DNA of 64,000 nucleotides, from contig BSYQ01000005.1 in NCBI GenBank assembly GCA_030272585.1, positions 558,001 through 622,000 of the forward strand, written 5' to 3'. The notes under the pieces were generated by a model. That model had not been told where the DNA came from. It saw nothing but the letters and a program-made list of their open reading frames with translations, and did not search any database. Shown here one piece after another: positions 22,146 to 33,282 of the stretch. The stretch comes from Bryopsis sp. KO-2023. Lineage: Eukaryota > Chlorophyta > Ulvophyceae > Bryopsidales > Bryopsidaceae. Numbering within the stretch: position 1 is the stretch's first letter; the number at the start of each line of letters is the position of its first letter. The position numbers and the translations under genes were made by a program.

Positions 22146-22237
22146 AGGCCTCTTTATTTGAGGACACGTGAGGACATTGTCCTCATTTAAGGTCTTCAAC
22201 CTGTCCTCATTTCACGGAGTTAAATCCAGTCAGCCGC
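22146..22237 (+). repeat. Dispersed repeat with palindromic core, copy 2
   Basis: Second copy of the repeat at 876-963. It contains TGAGGACATTGTCCTCA and ends CAGTCAGCCG. Confidence 0.65.
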
Positions 22238-23117
22238 AGGCAAACACAGCCGTTTTGCGGGAAACCGACCCTGCCCACTCACATCGTTGCTATCTCTGAG
22301 CACCAAAAAGGAAAGGAAAGGTGTTTCGCCTGATTTCGCGACTGCCCCTTTCATTTCGATGGTCCCAACAGCTTTTTCTGTCCATATCGCGCGCGTTGTA
22401 ACAAGTGAGTCCGACTCATTTGCGTTTCTACGTCCCTGACGTTCGGGGTTGAACGTCAGGGAACAACGATCGCCAGAATGACCTTGATGTTAGGTGCTGG
22501 TGGAGTTGGCTGTTTGTTGTTTGTTTTGAGGCCGAGATTTAAGTGGATACTTTGTCGACTGACGATTGTCAAGGAAAAACGTCACCACCTTGGGAGTGCA
22601 ACGGAGTATAGTTGCGTGTCCCAACGCGACGTGTCGAGCTTTTCTCGAATTCCTCGAGCTTTTTTCGTCTTGTTATATGCAAGGGCGCTTTTGGGTTGCT
22701 AGGGTATTATCGCGATGCCTTTCACGTGATAGCAAGCGTTACAGCCAGGATGTGGGGCATTTTTAGAGAGCCCTCTCCTTTCGCACTACTGTGAAAGTGT
22801 GCAGGGTTTGTCGCCTTGCGTCCAGAGACATATCCACTTGGGTTTTTTTTCATTTTTGTGTTGTTTTTACTCACTGTCCTCACCCGCTCCTCAAATAAGC
22901 TTTAGAATCTGTCCTCAAATACCAGAATGAGGACAATGAGGACACTGTCCTAATTTAAAGATGCCTGGAGATCAGTGACACGGAGTGACTAGTTGTGAAT
23001 CGAAGTGAGAAGAGAATGGTGAAACAGGACTGGAAGTCTGTGTGCAGGGTGCTGTGGGTTGTGAAATAAAAGAGGATACAGCACCACACTCCAACGCTCG
23101 CAGTTCTAACCCACATC

Positions 23118-24050
23118 ATGCTGAATCTCGGCTACAGGTATCACGGCGTCCTCGCAGCCGTTTTCCTCGGCGCCCTCTCACCAGGTGCAGAAATTGGCGT
23201 TTTTCAGATAAATCCCGCAAGAACAGCAGAACATCCTTAACGGTTCTATGGCTGTATCGCAGCCGTTTCCCTCCCTGAGTGCGACTTTTTTAAGGTCGAG
23301 GGTGGCTACTTGGAGTCCGTTGGTGGAGACATAAAATGCTCCTCCTACCCCTCTCTCGAAGCCGCGAAAAAGGAATGCCTCTCGATGGCCGCTTGCGACG
23401 GATTTTCCTTCGGGCCCTGGGGGAGAGGCTTTGGGGCCTGCCTGAAGATGAACAGAGATGGCGGGGTCACGTGCAGCCAAAAGTACGTCGGGTACCATAA
23501 GACCGTCATGGGGTGTTGCCGCGATGATAGGCTCGAGAAGAAGGAATGCTACGCACGAGAAATCAAACGCACAGAGAAGCTGGTTTCAAGGGGGAAACCT
23601 ACTACGCAGTCCAGTATCTACACCGATAAATCTGTCCCAGAAGGAGGACTCCCCGGAAAGGCTGTTGATGGAGACAAGAACCCAAGCTGGGTGAGGAAGC
23701 GCTGCACTCATACACAGAAAACCATGAATCCTTGGTGGTCGGTTGATTTGCAGGATACGTACGACGTTTCCAGAGTCGAGATAAGCAGCCGAGACTGCTG
23801 TCCGGATCAGTTGTTCAATTTTATGATATCTGTTGGTGACAGCCCGTCCGCATCGAATCCCACTTGTTTGATCGGTGGGGCGGTTCCCCAATCGAAAACC
23901 AAGTCCTTCCCCTGTGAGTTGAGGGGTAGATTCGTGACCATCACAAGCGTAACGCCCAGCGCTTACCTCTCACTTTGCGAAGTGGAGGTCTACGCAATGG
24001 TCGACACGGAAGAGGAACACAAAAAAACGTTATTATTATCGTCTGAATGA
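23118..24050 (+). CDS. Secreted Apple/PAN-like plus F-type lectin, copy 2
   Basis: Exons 23118-23184 and 23263-24050 with a 78-bp GT-AG intron; 284 residues. The signal peptide is followed by the Apple/PAN-like domain (CDFFKVEGGYLES, ACDGFSFGPWG, GACLKMN, GCCRDD) and an F-type lectin domain (NPWWSVDL, GRFVTI, LSLCEVEVYAMV). The key histidine is present (RCTHT), but after the 26-residue spacer the segment reads RDCCPDQ. The residue between Arg and Asp is deleted and the terminal basic residue is Gln, so binding is probably altered. Its 3' flank is shared with copy 1. Confidence 0.85.
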
Positions 24051-25681
24051 AAGGGCTTTTTGCTTTTTTTTCAAGAAGGCTATGTTTTTTTCCCACTTGG
24101 TCTATGTTCGAATTTTTGCTTTGAGTTGTTTTTCTTTATGACTTCACAATGAAGGATGTTTTTGTGGGGTTTTTTTGCATCCTGGTGGTTTTCTTTCTTG
24201 TTTCTTGTTTTGAAATTGCAAACAGCACTGTAAAAATGGTTCAATTTTAGTGGCAACTGTAGGTTTTTCTCATCTCAAAACTGTAGATCTGTGATGGTTG
24301 TGCCATCTCTGGTCTGCTGTATGCGAGTGAAAAGAGAATTGCCATTGGTTCTGTGCACAGATCAAATCAGTCCATTCACCCTGTACATGCACGGTGAACT
24401 GGCTGGCATGATCTTTCACCGCTAAAACGTGGGTTGGACTGGTTTCGATGTTATTCGATCCCTGTTTGTTCTGTGACGAAGGAGATTTATGAATTCGAAT
24501 TCATCGCGTATCAATGTTAAGGGCAATACAGAGTTGGAAAGGAGTGAAGGGTTGGACAGGAAGCGATATTGTTTGAAGGGCACTGCCGTTATTTCCACCT
24601 TTTGTTTTTTCTTTCAATCCAGACAATCGATTGTAGCGCGAAAACTGTTTTGCAATGATTGGTGTCTTTCTCACTGTTCATTTTGTGGGGCCTCCTTTCG
24701 ATTGATCACGATGGTGAATCGTGTCCCCTTGGCGTTGTGAGCAAGAGAGGCTCCTCGGGCTTGCGCTTCATCTTTTTTTGTTCAGCTGATTTCTTAGAGT
24801 GCTTGACGTCGGCCAGTTCCAGGCGTCAGTATTTCAGCGGCAGCATCAACGCGCATGGAAAGCATTGGTTGAAGGAAAGGAGCATATTTAAGATGTTGGG
24901 AGCGTCCACCCCGTCCGTTGAATTGATGAGAAGTTATTCAGATACATGCTATATGTACTAAGTATTTCATGTGTCCAGACTCCGAGGCCATCAATCGACC
25001 GGTAGTTACCACCCAAAGCAAAACAGAGCCATATTCCAGTGAAAGAACTGAAAAAAGACGGAATCATCTGGTCCAACCTTCTGTTTCCTCCCGACAATGT
25101 TTCATTAATCATCACCACGTTAACTTACTCCCTGTCCATAGAAACCAGAGGAAGCAGCCCATCAAATGTTTAAGAAGAAATTTTGACAATGGAAGATCAT
25201 GTCAGCCAGGTCACCCTACTCAGAGCAATGGAAATGTTTTTTTCAACTTTTCGGCAGACCACAGATGACAGTGGACTGTCTTTGAAAGAAAACAAAGCAG
25301 CCCCTCCTTTTTTTATCTGTTACTTCTTTCCAGTGAATCCTGTCTCGAGGTTTGAAATCAGAAAAATCCAACACCTAGTAAGAGTTTCTTACTACCTGTT
25401 GAGTTGTTCTCATTTCAAACCTCAATCATACAATGTGTTTACAGCTTGTAGAAAAAAAAAAAAAGAGAAAGAGATGAAAAGAAAATATCGAATCCTTTTT
25501 TCTGTTACATAGAGAAAAATAAAGGACATCATATATATCAAAATGCTTTTCAAAAAATGACTAATCCATGAGTCATGTATCATAAGGACAGAACATTTTG
25601 ATCATGAAAGCCGAAAAAACGTATAGAGAAAACGAAGCCTTCCATCTCCAAGGAACGAGAATTGACTTTCCGCCTTTTCAT
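24051..25681. other. 3' flanks of lectin copies 2 and 3, no gene
   Basis: The first ~550 bp duplicate the 3' flank of copy 1. The remainder has scattered short ORFs without domains. Copies 2 and 3 converge on this spacer. Confidence 0.45.
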
Positions 25682-26627
25682 TCATATGATGCTACTTTTG
25701 TTTTCCCTCTCGTTCACCGTATCGACCATTGCATAGACCTCCACTTCGCACAGTGTCAAAACCTCCTTGGGCTTTACTATGGTGATTGTCACAAATCTGC
25801 CCCGCAACGCACAGGGGAAGGATTTAGTTTCGCCCTGGCCAACCGCCCCACCAACCAAACAACCACGATGCGATGCGGAAAACGGGTTGTCACCAACAGA
25901 TATCATCAAATTAGACAATCTGTCCCAGCAACAGTCGACCCGGTTGGTTATCTCGACTCTGGAAATTTCGTAGGCATCCTGCAAGTCCACCGACCACCAA
26001 GGATTGGGGGTTTCCAGGGTATGAGTGCAGCTCTTTCCCGACCATTGTGGGTTTTTGTCTCCATCGACGGCTCTGCCAGAATGTGCTGCCATTGGGGTCT
26101 GTTGAGGATCCTGGTAAGTAGAGGACTGCGTTGTAGGTTTGCCCCATGATACCAGTTTTTCTGCACGTCTGGATTCTTGCACATGGCACTGCGCCTTCTC
26201 GAGTCTGTCATCCCCGCAACACCCCATGAGGGTTTTATGGTACCCGACGTACTCTGGGTTGGCGTTGAAACCACCTTTTCTGTTAATTTTCAGGCATCCC
26301 CCCAGACCGGTCCCCCAGGGCCCAAAGGAAAAGCCGTCGCAACCGACCATCGAGCGGCATTCCTCTTTCGCAGCTCCGACAGAGAGGTAAGGCGAGCACT
26401 TGGCATTTCCACCAAAGGGTCCAACAGACTCCAAGTATCCACCCTCAACCTTGAAAAAGTCGCACTCAGCAGCAGAAACGGCTGCAACACAGGTGTGAGA
26501 TCTTTACGTGCGCTATGTTCTGCAGTCATCTCTTTGGCAATTGTCCGACGCCACATTTTCTACCTGGCAGAAGGGCACTGAGCAACACGGCTGCAAAGAC
26601 ACTGCTGATGTTCAGGAAATTTGGCAT
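25682..26627 (-). CDS. Secreted Apple/PAN-like plus F-type lectin, copy 3 (canonical binding motif)
   Basis: Minus-strand exons 26627-26564 and 26481-25682, with an 81-bp intron; 287 residues. The signal peptide (MPNFLNISSVFAAVLLSALL) is followed by the Apple/PAN-like domain and the F-type lectin. This is the only copy with a perfect HX26RXDX4R signature: the His of SCTHT, exactly 26 residues, then RVDCCWDR. In F-type lectins these residues contact L-fucose, so this copy is the best candidate for a true fucose-binding lectin. The start is supported by conservation of the exon length and the splice phase across the family. Confidence 0.88.
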
Positions 26628-27955
26628 GGATCGGGTCAGAAGCGCGCTGCCCTGTCGCTCCGCAAAGCTAGAAAAAAAGAGGAAAAAAGATGAAGCCCCC
26701 CAGTGCTGTCAAATACTCGAGCCCCACGTTTCAGAAATTAGTACTTCAGAAAAGAATGATGATATGATCTTCTTTCAAAAAAAAAAACTCCCACCCTGGG
26801 TGCACTTGTTTTGAATGAATGCTCCGATCTCCCAAAGATCTCTGTGTAGTACCAATGAATCAACCATAAACCAATGATGAGATTTTGACTGAGGTGGTGT
26901 TGTGCTCCCCTGCTCTGCCTACTTCAGAAATGCCAGGTGGAAAGATACTGTTGAATCCTAAGAGAAACAATTGTTGAAAAGTCCTCACTGTACGGATGAA
27001 AGTCCGTTCTCTCCAAAAGCAGAAAGCTCAAAAAAAAAGGAGGTCTCCCCCAACCTCTCCTCAGTCACAAAAAGAGAGAATAAAGGAATGCTTGGATTTC
27101 TCGGCCAGTTGGCCAGTGGCGTCCCAATCTAAAATTGTCTGCGCCAGCGTCACACTCCGGAAAGAATTAAAAGACAACACCAGGCCGATAGAATCAGTGC
27201 AGCGTCTCGACGCCCTTCAGCCCACTTCGAAAGAAAATTTGATTCAGGGCAGTCGTTTTTGGGACAGGAAAAAAAAGCGTCGTCACTTTTCCACTCTCAC
27301 CGAATGCAGAAGGATGTGACCATCGCCAACTGGCTGGATCATTGGTGTCGATCCAGTCTGCACGATCGCAACTGAAAAGAGCTGTGATCACAGCCCAAAA
27401 ACGCTTTTTGGGACGTTCCGAGTCGCTGTGCCCAAAACCTAATTGATATCAGACAGCTGCACACAGGTGGGTTCGCTCCGCGTGAGGCTCTGTGCTTCTG
27501 CTTTTCTCAATCGTGGTGGTGAGGACAGTTTGACGAGTGTACAGGGGCTGACTGGGACGGCAGGTTCGGTCCACCTGTAGAACCAGGGGGTGGTCTGAGG
27601 TACATTCCACCAGAGTTTTTTTTTAATCCTTCGAGAATTCTCGCCCGCTTTCAGGGCTTCTTCGTCTTCCTGTGATCGCGGCAAGGTGTGGGGAGGTGAT
27701 GCTGGTGCTAGTTTTAGGGGTCCCCAGAGTTTTTTTTTGCGCCAAAGACTTGTGCGCTCGGCAATCCACTGAAAACCTTGATTTGGAGAGCATCGTTTTC
27801 TCAAGATGTCGTTTTTCTGGGAAAAAAACCCGATGCTACAGGCTCTGGCCTGGCTGTTTTGCAATATTATTGGTTAGTTTTTACAGGACAGCAATAATTA
27901 TTGAATGCTTGGCTGATCGATTGATTTTTTTTTTGAGTTGAAGGGGGCTGCAACT
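26628..27955. other. No gene seen between lectin copy 3 and the F-box gene
   Basis: Immediately upstream of copy 3 (minus strand) lies GGAGCGACAGGGCAG, the same element as at copy 7. The rest has overlapping ORFs on both strands without recognisable domains, the longest at 27439-27864 on the minus strand. Confidence 0.45.
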
Positions 27956-29044
27956 ATGAGCGACTGTGTTCCGATCAATTGGGACTTTCCCAGGGATATC
28001 CTAGTCGATATTCTTCAAAGGATTCCTGGTGAAACACTTGCCAGATGCTCCTCCCTGAGCAAATCTTGGTGGGCGTTTATAAATGAGGAGTCAACCTTGA
28101 AAAGGAAAATTGCCTTGGAGCGTGCATGGTTGGATGAGCCAATAAAGCCCATTATCCACGAGAGTCAAAGTGATTTTACAACATTTTGTTATGCCAAGAT
28201 GAAAAATTTCATTGCCTTGGGTGGTCCTGACGGATTAAAGGTGTTCGATTTCAGTCGAAAAGAATTCGTTTTTGATTGCAAGGGAATTGACGTGGTGGGG
28301 AGCCTTTCTTTCATGGATGAAATGCTTGTGGTAGGGAATAAGACAGGTGACTTGTGCGGATTGGATATATCCACATGGGAAAAACTTTTTTCCATCTCCA
28401 TTTTCGATTCTATCATCTTTTCGATTGCGGATCTTGGTGAAAGTATGGTCGTTGGCGGCACAGAAGGGGATCTTCAAATTTACAAAAAAGGGGTGTGGGT
28501 GCTGGATAGATCCCTTCAAGGTCACGAAGGTAATGTTTATTGCCTTTTGCCACAACCAGGAAATCTCTTGATCAGTGGGTCACAGGATGAGACTATTCGA
28601 GTATGGAACTTGGTCGATAATGCTTGCCTCAGAGTGATTCGACATAATGGGGGAGTGCGTTGCATGTGTGTTTCTGGTAAACTCATCTTTTGTGGATCAA
28701 CTTTTGGTGACCTTCGCTCATGGGATATCAAAAGCGGCAAACGTTTGCAAACCTTTCGAGGTCACACAGATAGTGTGACCTCGCTCATAATCGAAGGAGG
28801 TCGGATGTTCACAGGATCTTTCGATGGAACGATAAGAATATGGGACAAAACTGCGGGCGAGTGTTTGCGGACTTTTTATTTTCTTTCCGATAGGGAGGTA
28901 TGGGAGTCAGATAGGCTAGATGTGGTGTGGGTTGATGACGAAGAGTTGGTGGCCGTTGGTTGTGGTGGGGAGATTTTGGAGTGGAACTTCTCTAAGGGGT
29001 TGGGAGCATTGTCTTTCTTATCTTTTTTTGCGTTTGTCGGTTGA
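27956..29044 (+). CDS. F-box/WD40-repeat protein
   Basis: Single exon, 362 residues. The first ATG in the open frame gives MSDCVPINWDFPRDIL. The N-terminal F-box (about residues 8-50: FPRDILVDILQRIPGETLAR, then SKSWWAFI) would bind Skp1. The rest is a WD40 propeller. Clear blades include GHEGNVYCLLPQPG with SGSQDETIRVWN, GSTFGDLRSWD, and GHTDSVTSLI with TGSFDGTIRIWD; the earlier blades are more diverged. By family it is likely a substrate-recognition subunit of an SCF ubiquitin ligase; the target is unknown. Its lack of introns contrasts with most neighbours. Confidence 0.85.
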   Translation: MSDCVPINWDFPRDILVDILQRIPGETLARCSSLSKSWWAFINEESTLKRKIALERAWLDEPIKPIIHESQSDFTTFCYAKMKNFIALGGPDGLKVFDFSRKEFVFDCKGIDVVGSLSFMDEMLVVGNKTGDLCGLDISTWEKLFSISIFDSIIFSIADLGESMVVGGTEGDLQIYKKGVWVLDRSLQGHEGNVYCLLPQPGNLLISGSQDETIRVWNLVDNACLRVIRHNGGVRCMCVSGKLIFCGSTFGDLRSWDIKSGKRLQTFRGHTDSVTSLIIEGGRMFTGSFDGTIRIWDKTAGECLRTFYFLSDREVWESDRLDVVWVDDEELVAVGCGGEILEWNFSKGLGALSFLSFFAFVG

Positions 29045-30279
29045 GCAGTGGCATTTTAAAGAGGAACGCTCTTGTGGATTTTTCTAAGCTTCTCATCTAC
29101 GATGTTCAAACATCTCGTCCCCGCTTGATATATCAAGGGATGAAGAAAACATTAGTAGTCGAGTTTCCCTGCTCCTAAATATTCAAGAAGAATACATATA
29201 GTCCGATTTTAGCATCTTTGTTGAGGATAAATACCCGGACATCCAGAGGGAACACCACAGATTGGAACACTGACTTGACTCTATCTAATCGATCCACGCA
29301 ATCCTACGTGTACATGCACAGAGCTTCCCCTGTCCTTGGCTCGATGTACGAAATCGCCGCCAACAATCTTAATCGCCACTTGTTCAAGGAAACGACTGTT
29401 TCAGTTAACCCAAACAGTGTCGCAACGTTGTGATACGTCTAGGAAAAAAGGTGGATGTACACCTTGTGTTCAGGGACGCGAAAAGAAATAGAGCAGGCCT
29501 GGTTCATTGAAAGTATGGCCTGCATTGCAAAGAAACCGCAAAATCAAACCAAGCATCAAAAAACATACTCCACTCCAACCCCACCCAATAGTTTAACGAA
29601 ATCCCTTTCTACATTGTTCATTCATTCAAAGAAAGCGGCTGGAGAATCACAAGCAGTATTTTCACAAGAGCATGTGAGGGCAAAGCCTAGCAGTTTTGAC
29701 CTGGCAGCCGCATGCTCCGAACATTGCTGGATGTGAACGATGATGACGTCACGGCGCTGGGGTAGGTCGAAGAAGCAAACACACAAAAAAACACTGAGTT
29801 GCAGGTAACACCCCTACAGCAGGACAATCTTCCGTTGCGGGTGGACTGGCGTCGCTTGATTGAGGTGAACCCATAACCGCCTCGGACTGCCAAATCGAAG
29901 GAGGGGCCTGCTTCAGAAGTTGAGAGGATTTATTACGTCAACTTCCAATCAATGTATCCGACCAGAACTTCCTTTCAGGATTCCTCCCTTAAAGCCTGCT
30001 GAAGCCCACTTTCCGACTGAGTGAAAAAATGGCAGAAAAAGGGGTCGCGGAAAGGACGACTGGTCCCACCAGACGTTTTCGCTTGGTGTGTGTCTACGTA
30101 GATAGGGAACACCCCTGGCGGATCACCTCTCCTTGTACTTGACGAAAAAGATACTCGCTTTCAAATAAGAGTTTCCAGATCAGGGTTCTTGTGTAGGGGT
30201 CAGGGCGCAGATCGGACTGCGAGGCTTTTACAAGGCAACATGTTGACAGTTTGCGATGTGTGCGTTTGTGTGTTAACAG
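29045..30279. other. Spacer; probably hides the first exon of the kinase-like gene
   Basis: No domain-bearing ORF. The kinase-like gene downstream lacks an identified start, so a short first exon probably lies in this interval or just upstream of 30280. Confidence 0.4.
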
Positions 30280-32369
30280 CTACAAGGGTCCACCGTGGGC
30301 CTCGATAGCTATGGAACTGTAGTTTCGGCAATCGACAAGGTCACAGGGAAGTACGTCACCATCAAGCTGCTGCCCAAAGCCACCAGCAGGGTGAGCCTGG
30401 GTTGCTTCGAAAATGGGAGTTGCTGGGAACCTAGCGATGTTGCACACACAAAAAAAGGGAAGCAAGATAGCAGCCGTCGTAATAATTAGTGACACAGAAT
30501 CCTCTAATTTCCATGGGAGGACTTTGATTGAGGGCTGACGTCTCTTTTTCCGGCGATTCTCCTCCACAATGTAATTTATGTTTGTTTGTTTGTTTGTTTT
30601 CCGTTGTTTTTTGTGCCCTCAGGGGGAGCACAAGCGAAGAGAGTTGATGAATCACAAGACACTCCACCATCCACACATCCTCAGTTGCAAGGAGGTAGGA
30701 ATCTAGTGAAGTCGATTCGTTTGCGCCATCCAGCCCAACCCACCAGACATTCGTTGTATTAGTCGACTGATCAAGCGACGTCGCTTCGATTTTGTGAGTC
30801 GATCATTGTGGATATCTTACAGTGGGCCCAAAAATGTAGTATTCGCTGTGTTGACTCGGGGTTCTTTTGCACTTGGCGGCGGTCAGAAGATGGCAAGGCG
30901 ATGATGAAAAGAGTTTTGAAAGGCAACGACGAGCGGCAAACCGCCACCTTCGAGTTCTATAGCATGCCAACCCGAGAAGTCACTGTTGGCTCCTTTTCGG
31001 ACCCTGGACTCTAGATGTTCATCCGCGAGTATGAGCGCATTTGTGGCAGCGGGTCTGAACAAAAGAGATTATGGTGTGCAGGCTTTTGTATACATGAATC
31101 GGCTCTGCGTTGTCATGGAATACTGCGGCGGCGGAACTTTGTACAGCAAAGTTAAGTCGAGCGAGTGCATCCACGAACCTCTGGCAAGGTGGTATTTTCA
31201 GCAGATAATCCTGGCCGTGGATTTCGCCCATAGAATGGTAAGGACACCGCCTATTTTTTCAAATGTATCAGACCAAGGCTGGAAACTCACTGTAGTTTCA
31301 ACTTAGGTCCAAAACGAGGGGGATTCTCTGACAAGTTCCTGGCGACAGACTTGTGCTACCTATTTTTTTCTTTTTTTTTTCAACTTTTTTTCCCAACTTG
31401 ATTTTGATACGTACTCGATCTCTCTGTGGTTTGAAGAATACAGTTCATGGGAATATCAAGCTGGAAAATATTCTCCTCGATGAAACCTCCCATGTGGTGA
31501 AGCTGATTGATTTTCGATGCACTGAGGTGAGGTCTTGCTCCTAGGCATATCATTGCATTTAGCTTTGCCTTACAATTCAATGATTTTAATCTGCTGCAAA
31601 TATGTAGATCCAAGTGTGGAGGTCTGGCCTTGTTTTGTTCAGTTGAGGTCCTCAGCCTGAGGATTGATATTTTCCAACAAACGCCAACCCCCCTTTCAAA
31701 AAAATAAAGACTAAGAAATAGTATTATAACATTAAATGAATAAAATAAAACACAAGTTGGAACCCTCCCCCTGAACTGAAAGAATATTTTGTCGGTTTTC
31801 CAGGACTCCAATGACAGGGGCCAACAAATATGCTTGGGGACAATGGAATATATCGCCCCTGAGATTCTGTCACATCGTCGTGAACATTTTGATTCAATGG
31901 TAGGGTAAAAAAACTTACAAAAAAAAACACAAAAAATTTTATTTTTATCAAGTACTTGAAGTCAGCCTCCAGTGTTTCAATTCTAGAGATCATGTTTTTT
32001 TTTTTTTAATGTGAATTGCAACAGAGCGTGGACATTTGGGCCTGTGGGGTTTGCCTTTATCAAATGCTCTACGGTGAAATCACCGACCCAGTGGAAATCA
32101 GGCCGAACGCAGCATTGCCCTCATTCAGAAAAATCGTGTCGAAGGCGGCTGACATCCCGACACACCAGTTCAAACATCAGCGCCAGCCAATCGAAATATC
32201 TGAGGGATGCAGGCACTTGGTTATGGGATTGCTTGAAAAAAATCCAGAACGAAGGGTGACGATGGGGGAAATCATGAGGGATGAATGGTTTCGAACCGAT
32301 CTTCCAGAGGGGGCTTTGCAGTACAACGAAAATCTGATTGCTGCGCTGGAAGGCCACACTGGAATCTAA
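30280..32369 (+). CDS. SnRK2-like predicted pseudokinase (5' end unresolved)
   Basis: Exons 30280-30390, 30623-30694, 31082-31237, 31437-31526, 31804-31899 and 32025-32369 join in frame to 289 residues; the first exon is not identified. A degenerate glycine loop (DSYGTVVSA) and VTIK lysine are present, as is an alpha-C Glu (HKRRELMNHKTLHHPHI). The hinge is VVMEYCGGGTLY. The catalytic HRD is HGN (VHGNIKLENILL) and DFG is DFR (LIDFRCTE). GTMEYIAPEIL and DIWACGV are kept. The C-lobe ending (CRHLVMGLLEKNPERRVTM, WFRTDLP) resembles plant SnRK2 kinases. Loss of the catalytic Asp predicts little or no phosphotransfer. It may act as a scaffold or allosteric partner. Confidence 0.8.
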
Positions 32370-33282
32370 ACACCTCACTCTTTTTCTTTTTTTTTTTTTT
32401 GGTTCAGCAGGGATGCCATGTGCATGTGCAGGCATGCATGCATGAATACATATAGATCTTGATTTTGACTTCACGAATGAGAAAATTGGCCATAATGTTG
32501 ATTCAGTTTCTACAGAAATCAAAACACAATAAGAAACGAAAAAAAGTGATGAGTTTCCTAGGTCTACTCTTTTTACCCCTTTTTTTGAGAAGGGGGGGGG
32601 GGGGCAGGGGCGGGACATCTTAGATTGGATGGTTATAGTTGGTTGGCTCTTTTTTTTTGTACTATAATGTGGATAACAGAGATCATAACAGAGATAGGGT
32701 GCTTTCTTTCTTCATATAGGTATTGAGGGAAATATAGTAAAAGCAGTTTCTTCATACACAAATATCTTGTTGGGGAATAATTTTTCTTTTTTTCCCCAGC
32801 CTTTTTTGACAAGAGGAGAGCATCACTGGTGATCAGTTCCATCCATTCAATTAATCGATCATGCAATTAAAACAATGTTTTTGAATGGAAGAAACCATCG
32901 AAAAACAAATAAAAAAGATGGGCAGCAGATTGCTCAAGGCGGGAGATTTTGATTATACAATAGCCATTACTGCTGGTTTTTTTTCGAGTTCATTCGTTTG
33001 GGGAGCCAAGCGTTGAGAGGTTCTTTACCTTTCCTTTTTTTGCCCAAGCTGAAACTGCAGCACCATCCAAACACAGGTGCATTCAATGTCCACTTGAGAC
33101 GGGGAGGCTTAGAAACAACCTGAACAAGGAAGATGATAATTGTAAACTCAACGAGACAACAATTCCGTCTTGGTGAATCTGGCAGTACGACATAGAAGCA
33201 CCAAATATCCCCAATCCTCCCCTCCTTTTTCTGGCATGTCCTCTGCTTTCGACACACAAGACCAGCAACCCCCCTCCATCCA
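32370..33282. other. No gene seen
   Basis: Poly-T and poly-G tracts (a G-run near 32590) and CATGCATG-type sequence; no supportable ORF. It is the 3' flank of the kinase-like gene and the 5' flank of the GTPase gene. Confidence 0.45.

Larger units (their letters stand above)
21667..23117. other. Repeat-rich spacer between CACTA element and lectin copy 2
   Basis: No intact gene. It contains a stand-alone lectin-type promoter block (22022-22076), the second copy of a dispersed repeat (22146-22237) and a third, rearranged one (about 22885-22960). Confidence 0.55.

Noticed and set aside
27439-27864. 141-residue minus-strand ORF upstream of the F-box gene
   Set aside because: No domain, no conserved motif and no clear start context; composition is like neighbouring non-coding sequence.
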